Positions 14,741 to 23,097 of a stretch of DNA of 42,495 bases are shown piece by piece. The stretch comes from Candidatus Oscillibacter pullicola (GTDB lineage Bacteria > Bacillota > Clostridia > Oscillospirales > Oscillospiraceae), in assembly GCA_019118935.1 (NCBI GenBank), contig DWXY01000098.1, positions 1 through 42,495 of the forward strand, in the 5' to 3' direction. A program made the position numbers and the translations under genes. The notes under the pieces were generated by a model, which worked only from the letters and a program-made list of their open reading frames with translations, searched no databases and had not been told where the DNA came from. The first letter of the stretch is position 1; the number at the start of each line of letters is the position of its first letter.

Positions 14741-15667
14741 ATGACAGTGGAATACAGCCTGTTGGCCCTGGCGGTCCTGGCCCTGCTGGCGGCGATTGGC
14801 ATCGCCGTCTGGACCCATCTCCGCGCCCGCCGGATGCTGGACACTCTGGACAAGATGCTGGACGAGGCCATCCGGGGGGAGTTCCGGGAGTCCCTCTATG
14901 ACGAGAGCCGCCTCTCCGCTCTGGAGACCCGGATGGCCCACTATCTCTCCGCATCCGCCGTGTCGGCCAAACATCTGGCGGAGGAAAAGGAGAAGATCAA
15001 GACCCTGATCGGGGACATCTCCCACCAGACCAAGACGCCTATCGCCAATCTCCTGCTGTACGCCCAGCTGCTGGAGGAACAGGACCTGCCGCCGGAGAGC
15101 CGGGACTGCGCGGCGGCTCTGGAGCGGCAGGCGGAGAAGCTGCGGTTCCTCATTGACGCGCTGGTGAAGACCTCCCGGCTGGAGACCGGCGTCCTCGCCA
15201 TGACGCCGGCGGTCAATCCCCTCCGGCGGGTGCTGGAAAGTGCGGCGGCCCAGGCCGCCCCCAAGGCGGAGGCCAAGGGCGTCGCCCTCACTGTGGAGTC
15301 CACGGACCTGACCGCCCGCTTCGACCCCAAGTGGACGGCGGAGGCCCTGTATAATCTGGTGGACAATGCGGTGAAGTACACCCCGGCGGGCGGCAGCGTT
15401 ACTCTCCGGGCCAGGAGTTATGAGCTGTTCTGCCGCATCGACGTGGCGGATACCGGCCCCGGCATCCCGGAGGTGGAGCAGGCCAGGATCTTCCAGCGGT
15501 TCTACCGCTCCCCCTCCGTCAGCGGTGAGGAGGGCGTGGGCATCGGCCTGTACCTCAGCCGCCAGATTGCCGCCGGGCAGGGCGGGTACCTGAAGGTCAC
15601 CAGCCGCCCCGGGGAGGGCAGCACCTTCTCTCTGTTCCTTCCGCGGGAGTTAGGAATGAGGAATTAG
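14741..15667 (+). CDS. Sensor histidine kinase with minimal sensor region
   Basis: A 308-residue kinase with a single clear N-terminal helix (residues ~6-27) and no extracellular domain, so it probably senses within the membrane or through its partner transporter. The H-box GDISHQTKTPIANLLLY (91-107) contains His95; the N-box is LYNLVDNAVKYTP and the G-boxes are DTGPGIP and VGIGLYLS. The normal family end (SLFLP) is extended by a few residues that are encoded by the left inverted repeat of the element at 15650-15748, which also supplies the stop codon. The extra residues are unlikely to matter for catalysis. Confidence 0.9.
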   Translation: MTVEYSLLALAVLALLAAIGIAVWTHLRARRMLDTLDKMLDEAIRGEFRESLYDESRLSALETRMAHYLSASAVSAKHLAEEKEKIKTLIGDISHQTKTPIANLLLYAQLLEEQDLPPESRDCAAALERQAEKLRFLIDALVKTSRLETGVLAMTPAVNPLRRVLESAAAQAAPKAEAKGVALTVESTDLTARFDPKWTAEALYNLVDNAVKYTPAGGSVTLRARSYELFCRIDVADTGPGIPEVEQARIFQRFYRSPSVSGEEGVGIGLYLSRQIAAGQGGYLKVTSRPGEGSTFSLFLPRELGMRN

Positions 15668-15748
15668 GAGTTAGGAATTGCGGAGCCGCCGGAGGCGGCC
15701 ATTGAAATTCGTCCGGCGTTGCCGGACACCAAAATTCCTCATTCCTAA
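15650..15748. repeat. MITE-like element, copy 1, with 16-bp perfect inverted ends
   Basis: A 99-bp unit bounded by TTAGGAATGAGGAATT (15650-15665) and its exact inverse at 15733-15748. Inside are two hairpins, GCCGCC-GGA-GGCGGC and GTCCGGC-GTT-GCCGGAC. Its 58-bp core (15682-15739) is about 90% identical to 28247-28304. It carries no open reading frame. The left end forms the last codons and stop of the kinase gene. Confidence 0.8.
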
Positions 15749-15801
15749 TTCTTTCAAAACTGTTAGATTTCAGAAAGAATGTGGAAAGATTTCTTTGGTA
15801 C

Positions 15802-15835
15802 AGTCTGTATTGTCGAAAGGCAATACAGACTTTTT
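15802..15835 (+). terminator. Intrinsic terminator or attenuator between kinase and ABC genes
   Basis: An 11-bp perfect stem, AGTCTGTATTG (15802-15812) with 15821-15831, loop TCGAAAGG, followed by a run of T. It ends only 18 bp before the ABC ATPase start codon, so it may attenuate rather than end transcription. Confidence 0.75.
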
Positions 15836-15852
15836 CCTGGGAGGAATGACAG

Positions 15853-16524
15853 ATGACGATCTTGGAAACGAAGGATCTGCGGAAGGTGTACGGCTCCGGC
15901 GACACGGAGGTCCGGGCCCTGGACGGGGTCAATCTGACGGTGGAGAAGGGCGAGTTCGTGGCAGTGGTGGGCACCTCCGGCTCCGGCAAGTCCACCCTGC
16001 TCCACATGCTGGGCGGCCTGGACCGGCCCACCGGCGGCACCGTCACCGTGGACGGCAGGGAGCTCTCCGCCCTGAAGGACGAGGAACTGACCATATTCCG
16101 CCGCCGGAAAATCGGCTTCGTGTTCCAGAACTACAACCTGGTGCCGGTGCTGAACGTGTACGAGAACATCGTCCTGCCCATCCAACTGGACGGCAAGGCG
16201 CCGGACAAGGGCTATGTGGACCAGATCATCGAGACCCTGGGCCTGGGGAACAAGCTCCAGAACCTGCCCAACAACCTCTCCGGAGGCCAGCAGCAGCGGG
16301 TGGCCATCGCCCGGGCCCTGGCGGCCAAGCCCGCCATCATCCTGGCGGACGAGCCCACCGGCAACCTGGACTCCGCCACCAGCCTGGACGTGATGGGCCT
16401 GCTGAAGGTCACCGCCCAGAAGTTCAGCCAGACCATCGTCATGATCACCCACAACGAGGAGCTGGCCCAGATGGCGGACCGGATCATCCGCATTGAGGAC
16501 GGCCGGATCGTGGTGCGGGGGTGA
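15853..16524 (+). CDS. ABC transporter ATPase, MacB/SalX type
   Basis: A 223-residue ATPase with Walker A GTSGSGKST (residues ~37-45), Q-loop in VFQNYNLVP, signature LSGGQQQR, Walker B IILADEP followed by TGNLD, and the H-loop in VMITHNEE. The DEPTGNLD form is typical of ATPases paired with FtsX-like permeases (MacB, LolD, BceA). GGGAGG lies eight bases upstream. It ends adjacent to the permease start, confirming the pair. It energises the transporter at the inner face of the membrane. Confidence 0.95.
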   Translation: MTILETKDLRKVYGSGDTEVRALDGVNLTVEKGEFVAVVGTSGSGKSTLLHMLGGLDRPTGGTVTVDGRELSALKDEELTIFRRRKIGFVFQNYNLVPVLNVYENIVLPIQLDGKAPDKGYVDQIIETLGLGNKLQNLPNNLSGGQQQRVAIARALAAKPAIILADEPTGNLDSATSLDVMGLLKVTAQKFSQTIVMITHNEELAQMADRIIRIEDGRIVVRG

Positions 16525-16529
16525 GGGCC

Positions 16530-19190
16530 ATGATGAAGGTATCCAACGGCAAGACCATCCGCCGCCTGGGCTGGCGGTCCATGAAGGCGGCCAGGACCCG
16601 CAACCTGATTGCCATTCTCGCCATCGCCCTGACCACGGTGCTGTTCACGTCCCTCTTCACCATCGCCATGTCCATCAACGACGGGTTCCAGCAGTCCAAC
16701 TTCCGGCAGGTGGGCGGCTTCTCCCACGGCGGGTTCAAGTACCTGACGGAGGAGCAGTTCAACGAGCTGAAGGACGATCCCCTCATTGACCAGTGGGGCC
16801 TGCGGCGCTTCCTGGGGATGCCCACAGAGGTGCCCTTCAACAAGTCCCATGTGGAGGTGAGCTACGCCGACGCCAACTACGCCCACTGGGCCTTCTGCGA
16901 CCCCATCGAGGGCCGCCTGCCGGAAGAGGGCACTGACGAGGCCGCCACCGACACGGCGGTGCTGGCCCTGCTGGGCATCCAGCCGGAGATCGGCGCGAAA
17001 TTTACCCTCACCTTTGACGTGGACGGCCACACCACCACCCAGACCTTCACCCTCTGCGGCTGGTGGGAGCGGGACGAGGCCATCGTGGCCAGCCACGTCC
17101 TGATCCCGGAGAGCCGGGTGGACGCCGTCCTGGACGAGGTGGGGGTGACCCCGCCCGGCAGCAACGGCATGATCGGCACCTGGAACCTGGACGTGATGCT
17201 GAAGAGTGGCTCCCGGCACATCGAGCAGGACCTGAACCAGATCCTGGCCGACCACGGCTACCAGAACGAGACCGCCGGGGATGACTACATCGACACCGGC
17301 GTCAACTGGGGCTACACCGGCGCCCAGCTCAGCGACAATCTGGACCCCATCGTGGTCATCGCCATCGCCGCCATGCTGCTGCTCATCATCTTCACCGGGT
17401 ATCTCATCATCTACAACGTGTTCCAGATCTCCGTTACGGGCGACATCCGGTTCTACGGCCTGCTGAAAACCATCGGCACCACCCCCCGGCAGCTGGGTTG
17501 GATCATCCGTCAGCAGGCGCTGACGCTGTCCCTGGCGGGCATCCCCCTGGGGTTGATCGCGGGCTGGTTCATCGGCGGCCAGATCACGCCGGCCATCGTG
17601 TCCCAGCTGGAGGGGATCGTGCCCATGACCTCCGTGAGCCCGGTGATCTTCCTGGGGGCAGCGCTGTTCTCCCTGGTGACGGTGCTCCTCTCCTGCCGGA
17701 AGCCCGGCCGGGTGGCCGCCAAGGTCTCTCCTATCGAGGCGGTGCGGTACACCGAGGGCGGCACCATCAAGCGCAAGCAGAAGAAGGGCCACAAAGGCGT
17801 GTCCCTGCTGTCCATGGCCTGGGCCAACCTGGGCCGCAGCCGGGGCAAGACCGCCGTCACCGTCACCTCCCTCTCCCTGGCGGTGGTGCTGCTGACGGTG
17901 ACCGTGAACTTCGCCAATGGCTTTGACATGGACAAGTATGTGTCCAACTTCACCGCCAGCGACTTCATCGTGGCGGATGCCGGGAAATTCCAGAACAGCG
18001 TCCTGGATTTCACCGCCGACATGTCCGTGCCCCAGTCCGTCATCGACGACATCAGCGCCCAGGGCGGCATCACCGACAGCGGCGTCATCTACGGCCAGAC
18101 GTTCGGAGCCCTGGAGTATGTCACCGAGGACTGGTTCCGGCAGAACAAGGAGCGCTTCTACACCCCGGAGCAGATGGACAACCTGATCCGCCTGACCGGG
18201 CGGAACGAGGAGGGCCTGCTGGCCGACCGGATCCAGCTCTCCGGCATGAGCCCCTTCGCCCTGGACCACCTGACGGTGCTGGAGGGGGACCTGTCCGACC
18301 TCTATGAGCCGGGCAGCCGGAAAATCGCCGCCGTGTATGCCGACGACGATTACGGCAGCGCGGATCTGAGCTCCCACTGGGCCCGGCTGGGGGACATCAT
18401 CACCGTCCGGTATGTGGAGGAGACGGCGTATGTGGACCCGGACACCGGCATCGCCTATGCCAGCCCGGAGGACGTGCCCGCCGGCGCCAACTGGGTGGCG
18501 CAGCCGGTGAAATACCGGGATGTGGAATATGAGGTGGCCGCCCTGGTGACGGTGCCCTCCGCCTTCTCCTACCGCTACTACGGGGCGGACGAGTTCGTCC
18601 TGAACGACCAGACCTTCATCCAGGACAGCGGCACATCGGATGTCATGTACTACGCCTTCGACACCACCGACGGGGCCAACGATGCCATGGAGAAATTTCT
18701 CCGGGACTACACGGAGAACGTCAATCCCCAGTTCGACTACGAGAGCAAGGCCCTTTACGCCTCGGAGTTCGAGGGCATGCGCTCCATGTTCCAGCTGTGC
18801 GGCGGGGCCCTGAGCTTCATCGTGGGGCTGGTGGGGGTGCTGAACTTCTTCAACGCCATCCTCACCGGCATCATCGCCCGCAAGCGGGAGTTCGCCGTGC
18901 TCCAATCCATCGGCATGACCGGCAAGCAGCTCAAGACCATGCTGGTGTACGAGGGATTGTTCTACGCCCTGGGGGCGGCGGGAATCTCCCTGGTGCTGAC
19001 CCTGGCGCTGGGCCCGGTGGCCTTCACAGCGGTGGGGAGCCTGTTCTGGTTCTTCACTTACCGTCTGACCCTGACGCCGTTTTTGATCGTGGTGCCGGTG
19101 TTCGCGCTGCTGGGCATCCTGGTGCCCCTGGCGGTGTACCGCTCCGTCTCCAGGTCCACCATCGTGGAGCGGCTGCGGGAGGTGGACTGA
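16530..19190 (+). CDS. FtsX-like ABC transporter permease, large
   Basis: An 886-residue permease with about eight helices: one at ~26-48, a large extracellular domain, three helices at ~268-392 (first FtsX domain), one at ~440-465, a second large extracellular domain and three C-terminal helices (~755-870, second FtsX domain). This 4+4 duplicated layout is MacB/Vex-like, not the 10-helix BceB form. I start at ATG 16530, since the GTG at 16521 lies inside the ATPase gene. With the upstream two-component system it is probably a mechanotransmission or export system for envelope-active compounds; substrate unknown. Confidence 0.9.
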   Translation: MMKVSNGKTIRRLGWRSMKAARTRNLIAILAIALTTVLFTSLFTIAMSINDGFQQSNFRQVGGFSHGGFKYLTEEQFNELKDDPLIDQWGLRRFLGMPTEVPFNKSHVEVSYADANYAHWAFCDPIEGRLPEEGTDEAATDTAVLALLGIQPEIGAKFTLTFDVDGHTTTQTFTLCGWWERDEAIVASHVLIPESRVDAVLDEVGVTPPGSNGMIGTWNLDVMLKSGSRHIEQDLNQILADHGYQNETAGDDYIDTGVNWGYTGAQLSDNLDPIVVIAIAAMLLLIIFTGYLIIYNVFQISVTGDIRFYGLLKTIGTTPRQLGWIIRQQALTLSLAGIPLGLIAGWFIGGQITPAIVSQLEGIVPMTSVSPVIFLGAALFSLVTVLLSCRKPGRVAAKVSPIEAVRYTEGGTIKRKQKKGHKGVSLLSMAWANLGRSRGKTAVTVTSLSLAVVLLTVTVNFANGFDMDKYVSNFTASDFIVADAGKFQNSVLDFTADMSVPQSVIDDISAQGGITDSGVIYGQTFGALEYVTEDWFRQNKERFYTPEQMDNLIRLTGRNEEGLLADRIQLSGMSPFALDHLTVLEGDLSDLYEPGSRKIAAVYADDDYGSADLSSHWARLGDIITVRYVEETAYVDPDTGIAYASPEDVPAGANWVAQPVKYRDVEYEVAALVTVPSAFSYRYYGADEFVLNDQTFIQDSGTSDVMYYAFDTTDGANDAMEKFLRDYTENVNPQFDYESKALYASEFEGMRSMFQLCGGALSFIVGLVGVLNFFNAILTGIIARKREFAVLQSIGMTGKQLKTMLVYEGLFYALGAAGISLVLTLALGPVAFTAVGSLFWFFTYRLTLTPFLIVVPVFALLGILVPLAVYRSVSRSTIVERLREVD

Positions 19191-19246
19191 TTCCCAGGGA
19201 AAAAGACCCGGCCGCACATATTGATAACCGTCGATTCCATCCCCGC

Positions 19247-19279
19247 AAAAAAGCGGCACGGCTTGTATCGCCGTGCCGC
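19247..19279 (-). terminator. Terminator after the TPM-domain gene
   Basis: A perfect 10-bp stem, GCGGCACGGC at both arms (19253-19262 and 19270-19279), with a 7-nt loop and six T on the minus strand. It lies between convergent genes; on the plus strand it lacks a T-run. Confidence 0.9.
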
Positions 19280-19295
19280 TGTTCTCATGCAGATG

Positions 19296-20369
19296 TTACC
19301 GGCGTCCGCCCCGGGCACCGCCGCCACGGCGGCCTCCCCCGCCCCGGAAGGAGCCGCCGCCAAAGCTGCCCCGCCGGGCGCCGCCGCTCCGGAAAGAACC
19401 CCCGCTGAAGCTGCCCCGGGACCCTCCGGCACCGCCGAAGGAGCCTCCGCCGAACATGCCTCCCCGGCTGCCGCCGAAGCTGCCCCCGCCGAAGGTCCCG
19501 CCGGAGGGCGGACGGCGGGGCGGCCGCGGAGTCCGCGGCGGTCTGGGCGGTCTGGGCCGCCGGGGCCGTCCCCAGAATACGGGGTAGTACAGCACCGTGG
19601 GCCGGCTCATGCCGGGCCGCAGATACCGCCGACGGTAGCGGCTGTACCGGATGCCGTCCAGGATCACCCACAGCACCAGCAGCACCACCAGCAGCATCAC
19701 AACGCCGCTCACCAGGGACCCGAAGGCCGGGGCCACATAGCCGTGGGTCTCCGTATAGTAGTACCCGCTGCCGCTGGAATAGGTCTCCCGCACGGCTGGG
19801 ATATACCCCTCCCGGATAGTGACGCCGTAGAAGTCTGCAAACCAGTCGATGAAGGCGTCAAAGGCGGCCCTCACGCCGTCGTCGTAGTCCCCGGCGGCAA
19901 AGTCGCTCTCCAGGTAATAGGACTGCAGGCTGACAAAGTCATCCGCATAGTTCTCCAGTCCGGTCCCCACCACCACGCAGTAGTCGCCGACCAAGCCGCC
20001 CTGGGAGATATTCTCCAGCGCCAGAAGCATCACCACGCCGTTGTTCCGCTCCGCTGAGCCCACGCCATAGGTGTTCCCCAGGTCCGTGGCGTAGTCCATG
20101 ATGTCCACGCCGCCGGTGGAGTTCACCACATCCACCAGAATCTGCGCCCCGGTCTGGGCAAAGAGGGAGGCATTCATGGCGTCGATATGCTCCATGGTGT
20201 CGTCCGTCAGCACCCCGGCGTAGTCATATACATACGTATAGGACCCCACAATGGCGGTGGATGCCTGGCCGCTGGCATCCGGCTTCTTGGCCTGCCCGAT
20301 GGCCACCCCGGCCACGATGGCCAAAATCAGCACCACCACCGCCACGGCCCGTTTCTGAAAAAACTTCAT
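19296..20369 (-). CDS. TPM-domain membrane protein with Gly/Arg/Ser-rich tail
   Basis: A 357-residue protein. Residues ~7-25 are a signal/anchor helix. Residues ~45-195 are a TPM domain (starting YVYDYAGVLTDDTMEHIDAM, with NNGVVMLLAL and GDYCVVVGTGLE). A second helix at ~215-240 is followed by a very basic stretch (YRRRYLRP) and about 100 residues of low-complexity GGGSFGG and SRGG repeats. TPM domains occur in YgcG-like proteins, and some have phosphatase activity. It lies about 280 bp downstream of telA, with a hairpin-rich segment between. The tail suggests a flexible, cytoplasmic or surface interaction region. Confidence 0.85.
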   Translation of the reverse strand: MKFFQKRAVAVVVLILAIVAGVAIGQAKKPDASGQASTAIVGSYTYVYDYAGVLTDDTMEHIDAMNASLFAQTGAQILVDVVNSTGGVDIMDYATDLGNTYGVGSAERNNGVVMLLALENISQGGLVGDYCVVVGTGLENYADDFVSLQSYYLESDFAAGDYDDGVRAAFDAFIDWFADFYGVTIREGYIPAVRETYSSGSGYYYTETHGYVAPAFGSLVSGVVMLLVVLLVLWVILDGIRYSRYRRRYLRPGMSRPTVLYYPVFWGRPRRPRPPRPPRTPRPPRRPPSGGTFGGGSFGGSRGGMFGGGSFGGAGGSRGSFSGGSFRSGGARRGSFGGGSFRGGGGRRGGGARGGRR

Positions 20370-20387
20370 AGGCGTATGTCCTCTCTC

Positions 20388-20653
20388 CCCCTTTCCCCAG
20401 TCGGGGAAAGGGGCCAGGGAAAACCCTCCGGGTTTTCCCGGTTGATCTGCCTCCGGCAGATCAAAAAAATGAAATCATTTTCGCCGCGGCGTGTACGTGG
20501 CGAAAATTCCCCGACCCGTGCGCCCGTGGGGCGCACACACCAGTGACCGACGTCACTGGTGGTAGGGGTTCTACTGCGCAGCCGTTAGCGGCTTTGCCGC
20601 TTTACGGATGCGGCGTGCCCCTTACGGGCAAAGGGGGAGCCTGCTCCCCCTTT
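20388..20653. repeat. Array of about ten consecutive hairpins
   Basis: Almost every base falls in a palindrome. Stems seen: 20388-20413 (11 bp), 20417-20439 (10 bp, loop TCC), 20444-20462 (8 bp, loop TCC), 20466-20481 (7 bp), 20478-20506 (8 bp), 20518-20536 (8 bp, loop GTG), 20538-20561 (10 bp), 20582-20606 (about 10 bp, with internal loop), 20615-20627 (5 bp) and 20630-20653 (11 bp). The last overlaps the telA stop codon and may terminate telA. No gene fits here. Confidence 0.8.
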
Positions 20654-21824
20654 AATTTCTCAGCTCGAGCAGCTTCTGCTTCAGCTCCCCTTCGATGCGG
20701 CCCAGCTCCGCCTCGGCGGCCCTGCGCTTCTGGGCGCCCTCCCGCTGGATGTTCAGCACCTCGTCCAGCGTGGAGATCAGCTGCTGGTTGGTGTGCTGTA
20801 GCGTCTCGATGTCCACCACGCTCCGCTCCGCCTCCTTGGCGGTCTCGATGGTGCCCATCTTCAGCAGATCCGCGTTCTTTTTCAGCAGCTCATTGGTCAT
20901 CTCCGTCACGGCGCTCTGGGCCGCCGTGGCCTGGCGGCCGTGCTCCAGCCCCAGGGCCAGCACCATCTGGCTCTTCCAAAGGGGGATGGTGTTCACCAGG
21001 GAGGACTGGATCTTCTCCACCATCAGGGTGTCGTTGTTCTGCAGCAGCCGGGTCTGGGGACCCATCTGGACGGAAATCATCCGGGTCAGCTCCAGGTCGT
21101 GGAGCTTCTTCTCAAACCGCTCGCACATCTGGACCATGTCGTTGTATGCCTGGGCGTCCTCCTGGGCGCCGGACTGCTCCGCCTTGGCCTTCAGGGCAGG
21201 CAGCTCACCCGCCCGCACGTCCTCCAGCTTCTTCTTGCCCGCCAGAATGTACATGGTGAGCTCCTTGTAGTATTTCAGGTTCAGTTCGTACATCTGGTCG
21301 AACATGGCCACATCCTTCAAAAGCGTGACCTGATGCTGCTCCAGCTCCCGGGCGATCTTGTCCACGTTGGACTCCACCTTGGCGTACTGGGCCTTCATGG
21401 CCTCCAGCTTGCTGCCCGTCTTTTTGAAGAGGCCGAAGAATCCCTTCTTCTCCTCTTCCTCGCCGAAGCCCTTCAACTCCACCACCAGCTCACTGAGGGA
21501 CTTGCCCACCTCTCCCAGGTCCTTGGTGCGCACGGAGTTCAGGGCGTTCTCGGAAAAGCTGGCCACGTTCTTCTGGGCCGCCGCGCCGTACTGCAGGATC
21601 AGGTTGGAGTCCGTCAGATCGATCTTCTTGGAGAACGCCTCCACCGCCTGCTTCTCCGCGTCGTTCAGCAGGTTCTCGTCCATCTGCACCGGCGTCACCT
21701 CCGGCTTGGCCGGCTCCGGGGCGGGGGCGGCGGGCGCCGCCGGGTCCAGGGTCAGCTGGGGCACCGCGTCCGTCCGGTTGGGATCCAGGGTCAGCTCGGG
21801 CATCATGCTCTTCTCGTCAGCCAT
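20652..21824 (-). CDS. telA: TelA family (toxic anion resistance) protein
   Basis: A 390-residue soluble, mostly helical protein of the TelA/KlaA family. After an acidic, Pro/Ala-rich N-terminus (~1-50) the TelA domain spans ~55-390, with the recognisable FGLFKKTGSKLEAMKAQY and LELTRMISVQMGPQTRLLQNND segments. The family was named for tellurite resistance but generally belongs to envelope and stress modules together with XpaC. I start at ATG 21824, because GGAGG is eight bases upstream; the longer frame to 21854 lacks a site. It follows xpaC and a small membrane protein in one operon. Confidence 0.9.
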   Translation of the reverse strand: MADEKSMMPELTLDPNRTDAVPQLTLDPAAPAAPAPEPAKPEVTPVQMDENLLNDAEKQAVEAFSKKIDLTDSNLILQYGAAAQKNVASFSENALNSVRTKDLGEVGKSLSELVVELKGFGEEEEKKGFFGLFKKTGSKLEAMKAQYAKVESNVDKIARELEQHQVTLLKDVAMFDQMYELNLKYYKELTMYILAGKKKLEDVRAGELPALKAKAEQSGAQEDAQAYNDMVQMCERFEKKLHDLELTRMISVQMGPQTRLLQNNDTLMVEKIQSSLVNTIPLWKSQMVLALGLEHGRQATAAQSAVTEMTNELLKKNADLLKMGTIETAKEAERSVVDIETLQHTNQQLISTLDEVLNIQREGAQKRRAAEAELGRIEGELKQKLLELRN

Positions 21825-21850
21825 TGTGTCATCCTCCATCATATCATCAT

Positions 21851-22228
21851 TCACTCTTTGGCACTTTCTTCATTCCGGCGGACTTCTCCTGCCGCCCGCA
21901 CGCCGTAGACAGCATAAACCACCGCGTACACCACCCCCAGCACACCGCAAAGGAAGCGGATGCCCGAGTCCTGCTTCATAAAACCGATGCCCAGCAGCAG
22001 CCATATCACCGCAAAGAAAAAGTGATGGGCGGCCTCTCCCCGCTTTCCCGCCTGTTTACAGGCCTTGTCCAGCCGGAGGCCCAAAATCACCGCCCCCGCC
22101 AGCCATGCCAGCGGCAGCAGAAGCTCCGCGTTGTGAAGTCCCTCACGCCTCAGTTTCCAAAACAGAAGGGCAAATCCTGCGGCTATATAGAAAATCAGGC
22201 CCGCCATTCTGATGACGATCTTTCTCAC
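21851..22228 (-). CDS. Small membrane protein, unknown function
   Basis: A 125-residue protein with four hydrophobic segments (about residues 7-26, 33-52, 67-85 and 90-110) and charged ends. I do not recognise a family. The start is set at GTG 22228, where GGAGG lies seven bases upstream; a GTG at 22246 overlapping the xpaC stop lacks such a site. It sits between xpaC and telA with 14 and 26 bp gaps, so it is very likely made with them and may be a membrane partner of that module. Confidence 0.7.
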   Translation of the reverse strand: MRKIVIRMAGLIFYIAAGFALLFWKLRREGLHNAELLLPLAWLAGAVILGLRLDKACKQAGKRGEAAHHFFFAVIWLLLGIGFMKQDSGIRFLCGVLGVVYAVVYAVYGVRAAGEVRRNEESAKE

Positions 22229-22242
22229 GGCGTTTCCTCCGG

Positions 22243-22971
22243 TCACAGCTCCAGCTGGATGTCTCTGCCGTCCTCTTCCTTCTTTTGTGTCTCCGCCTTC
22301 AGCGGGCTGTCCACCAGCCCCTCCCGGGCCATCATGTTCTCCAGCACCGTGATGTCCGTGGAGATGTCCAGGGCTTCGGCGCCGTACAGGCTGTCCAGCT
22401 GCTTTTCAAAGGCCGCCACGATGGTCCGCATCATCCCCTCCACCTTGGCCAGGGTGGTGTCGATGTTCTCCCCGGAGACCCCGGTGCCGCTCATGCGGTC
22501 ATAGGCGTTCAGCAGCTTCAGGGTGGTGGGCAGGTAGTAGTCCAGAAAGCGCCGGATCTGGGGCAGCTTCTCCGGGTGCGTGCGCACTTCGTCGAAGATC
22601 CGGGCGCTCACCTGCTCCAGCCGCACGATGTCGGCGGAGATGCCGGGGTCCGCGATATTCTCATCCAGTCGCTTCATCTCCCGGATGGCCAGCTCCCCGT
22701 CGCGGACCATCTTGTCCAGCTCCGGATTGCCAGTGGAGGCCGGTTTCTTTTCAGCGGGCTCCTCCGCCTTTTCCGGCGGCGCCTCGCCGGCCTCCTCCCC
22801 CGCGGGGCCGCCCCGGCACAGGGCGGACGCCGCCGCGAACGCCAGAAGGGAGGCCCCCGCCGCCAGGGCATAGTGCAGCGGCTCATACAGCGGCAGCACC
22901 AGCGCGTAGGCCAGCCACACCGCCGCCGCGGCGTAAAAAGGCGCCGCACTCTTCCGTCTTGTGGTCTTCAT
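22243..22971 (-). CDS. xpaC: XpaC-like membrane protein
   Basis: A 242-residue protein. Two helices at ~12-50 are followed by an acidic Ala/Glu/Pro/Lys linker (~53-80) and a helical domain (~85-225) with the XpaC-type segment FLDYYLPTTLKLLNAYDRM. XpaC proteins are commonly encoded beside TelA and are thought to act in a shared envelope/stress function; enzymatic activity is not established. ATG 22971 has GGGGAGG nine bases upstream and a near-perfect promoter (23005-23033) just before it, so this is the first gene of the xpaC-membrane protein-telA unit. Confidence 0.88.
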   Translation of the reverse strand: MKTTRRKSAAPFYAAAAVWLAYALVLPLYEPLHYALAAGASLLAFAAASALCRGGPAGEEAGEAPPEKAEEPAEKKPASTGNPELDKMVRDGELAIREMKRLDENIADPGISADIVRLEQVSARIFDEVRTHPEKLPQIRRFLDYYLPTTLKLLNAYDRMSGTGVSGENIDTTLAKVEGMMRTIVAAFEKQLDSLYGAEALDISTDITVLENMMAREGLVDSPLKAETQKKEEDGRDIQLEL

Positions 22972-23004
22972 CCGCTTCAGCCTCCCCAGGTCGCTTTTAA
23001 TGGT

Positions 23005-23033
23005 ATTATACCCCGCCGGAGGGATCCGGTCAA
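23005..23033 (-). promoter_or_regulatory. Strong promoter for the xpaC-telA operon
   Basis: -35 TTGACC (23033-23028), exactly 17 bp, -10 TATAAT (23010-23005) on the minus strand, 34 bp before the xpaC start codon. One mismatch to the sigma-A consensus. Confidence 0.8.
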
Positions 23034-23060
23034 CGGCGGGGGCAGAAAATCCCCGGAAGT

Positions 23061-23097
23061 AAAGCGGCGCCCCTCCCGGAGGAGGGGCGCCTGCTTT
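23061..23097 (-). terminator. Terminator after the membrane protein gene
   Basis: A GC-rich hairpin of 11 bp (GGCGCCCCTCC type arms within 23066-23091), extended by AAAGC/GCTTT, with a short TTTACTT tail on the minus strand. It overlaps the stop codon of the gene at 23097 and separates it from the xpaC promoter. Confidence 0.75.

Noticed and set aside
16212-19259. 1015-codon open frame on the minus strand opposite the FtsX-like permease
   Set aside because: It is the GC-rich antisense of well-supported ATPase and permease genes, rich in His, Gln, Gly and Val without any domain, and lacks a ribosome binding site.
20388-20653. CRISPR array
   Set aside because: The palindromes differ in sequence and spacing; there is no repeated unit with unique spacers and no cas gene.
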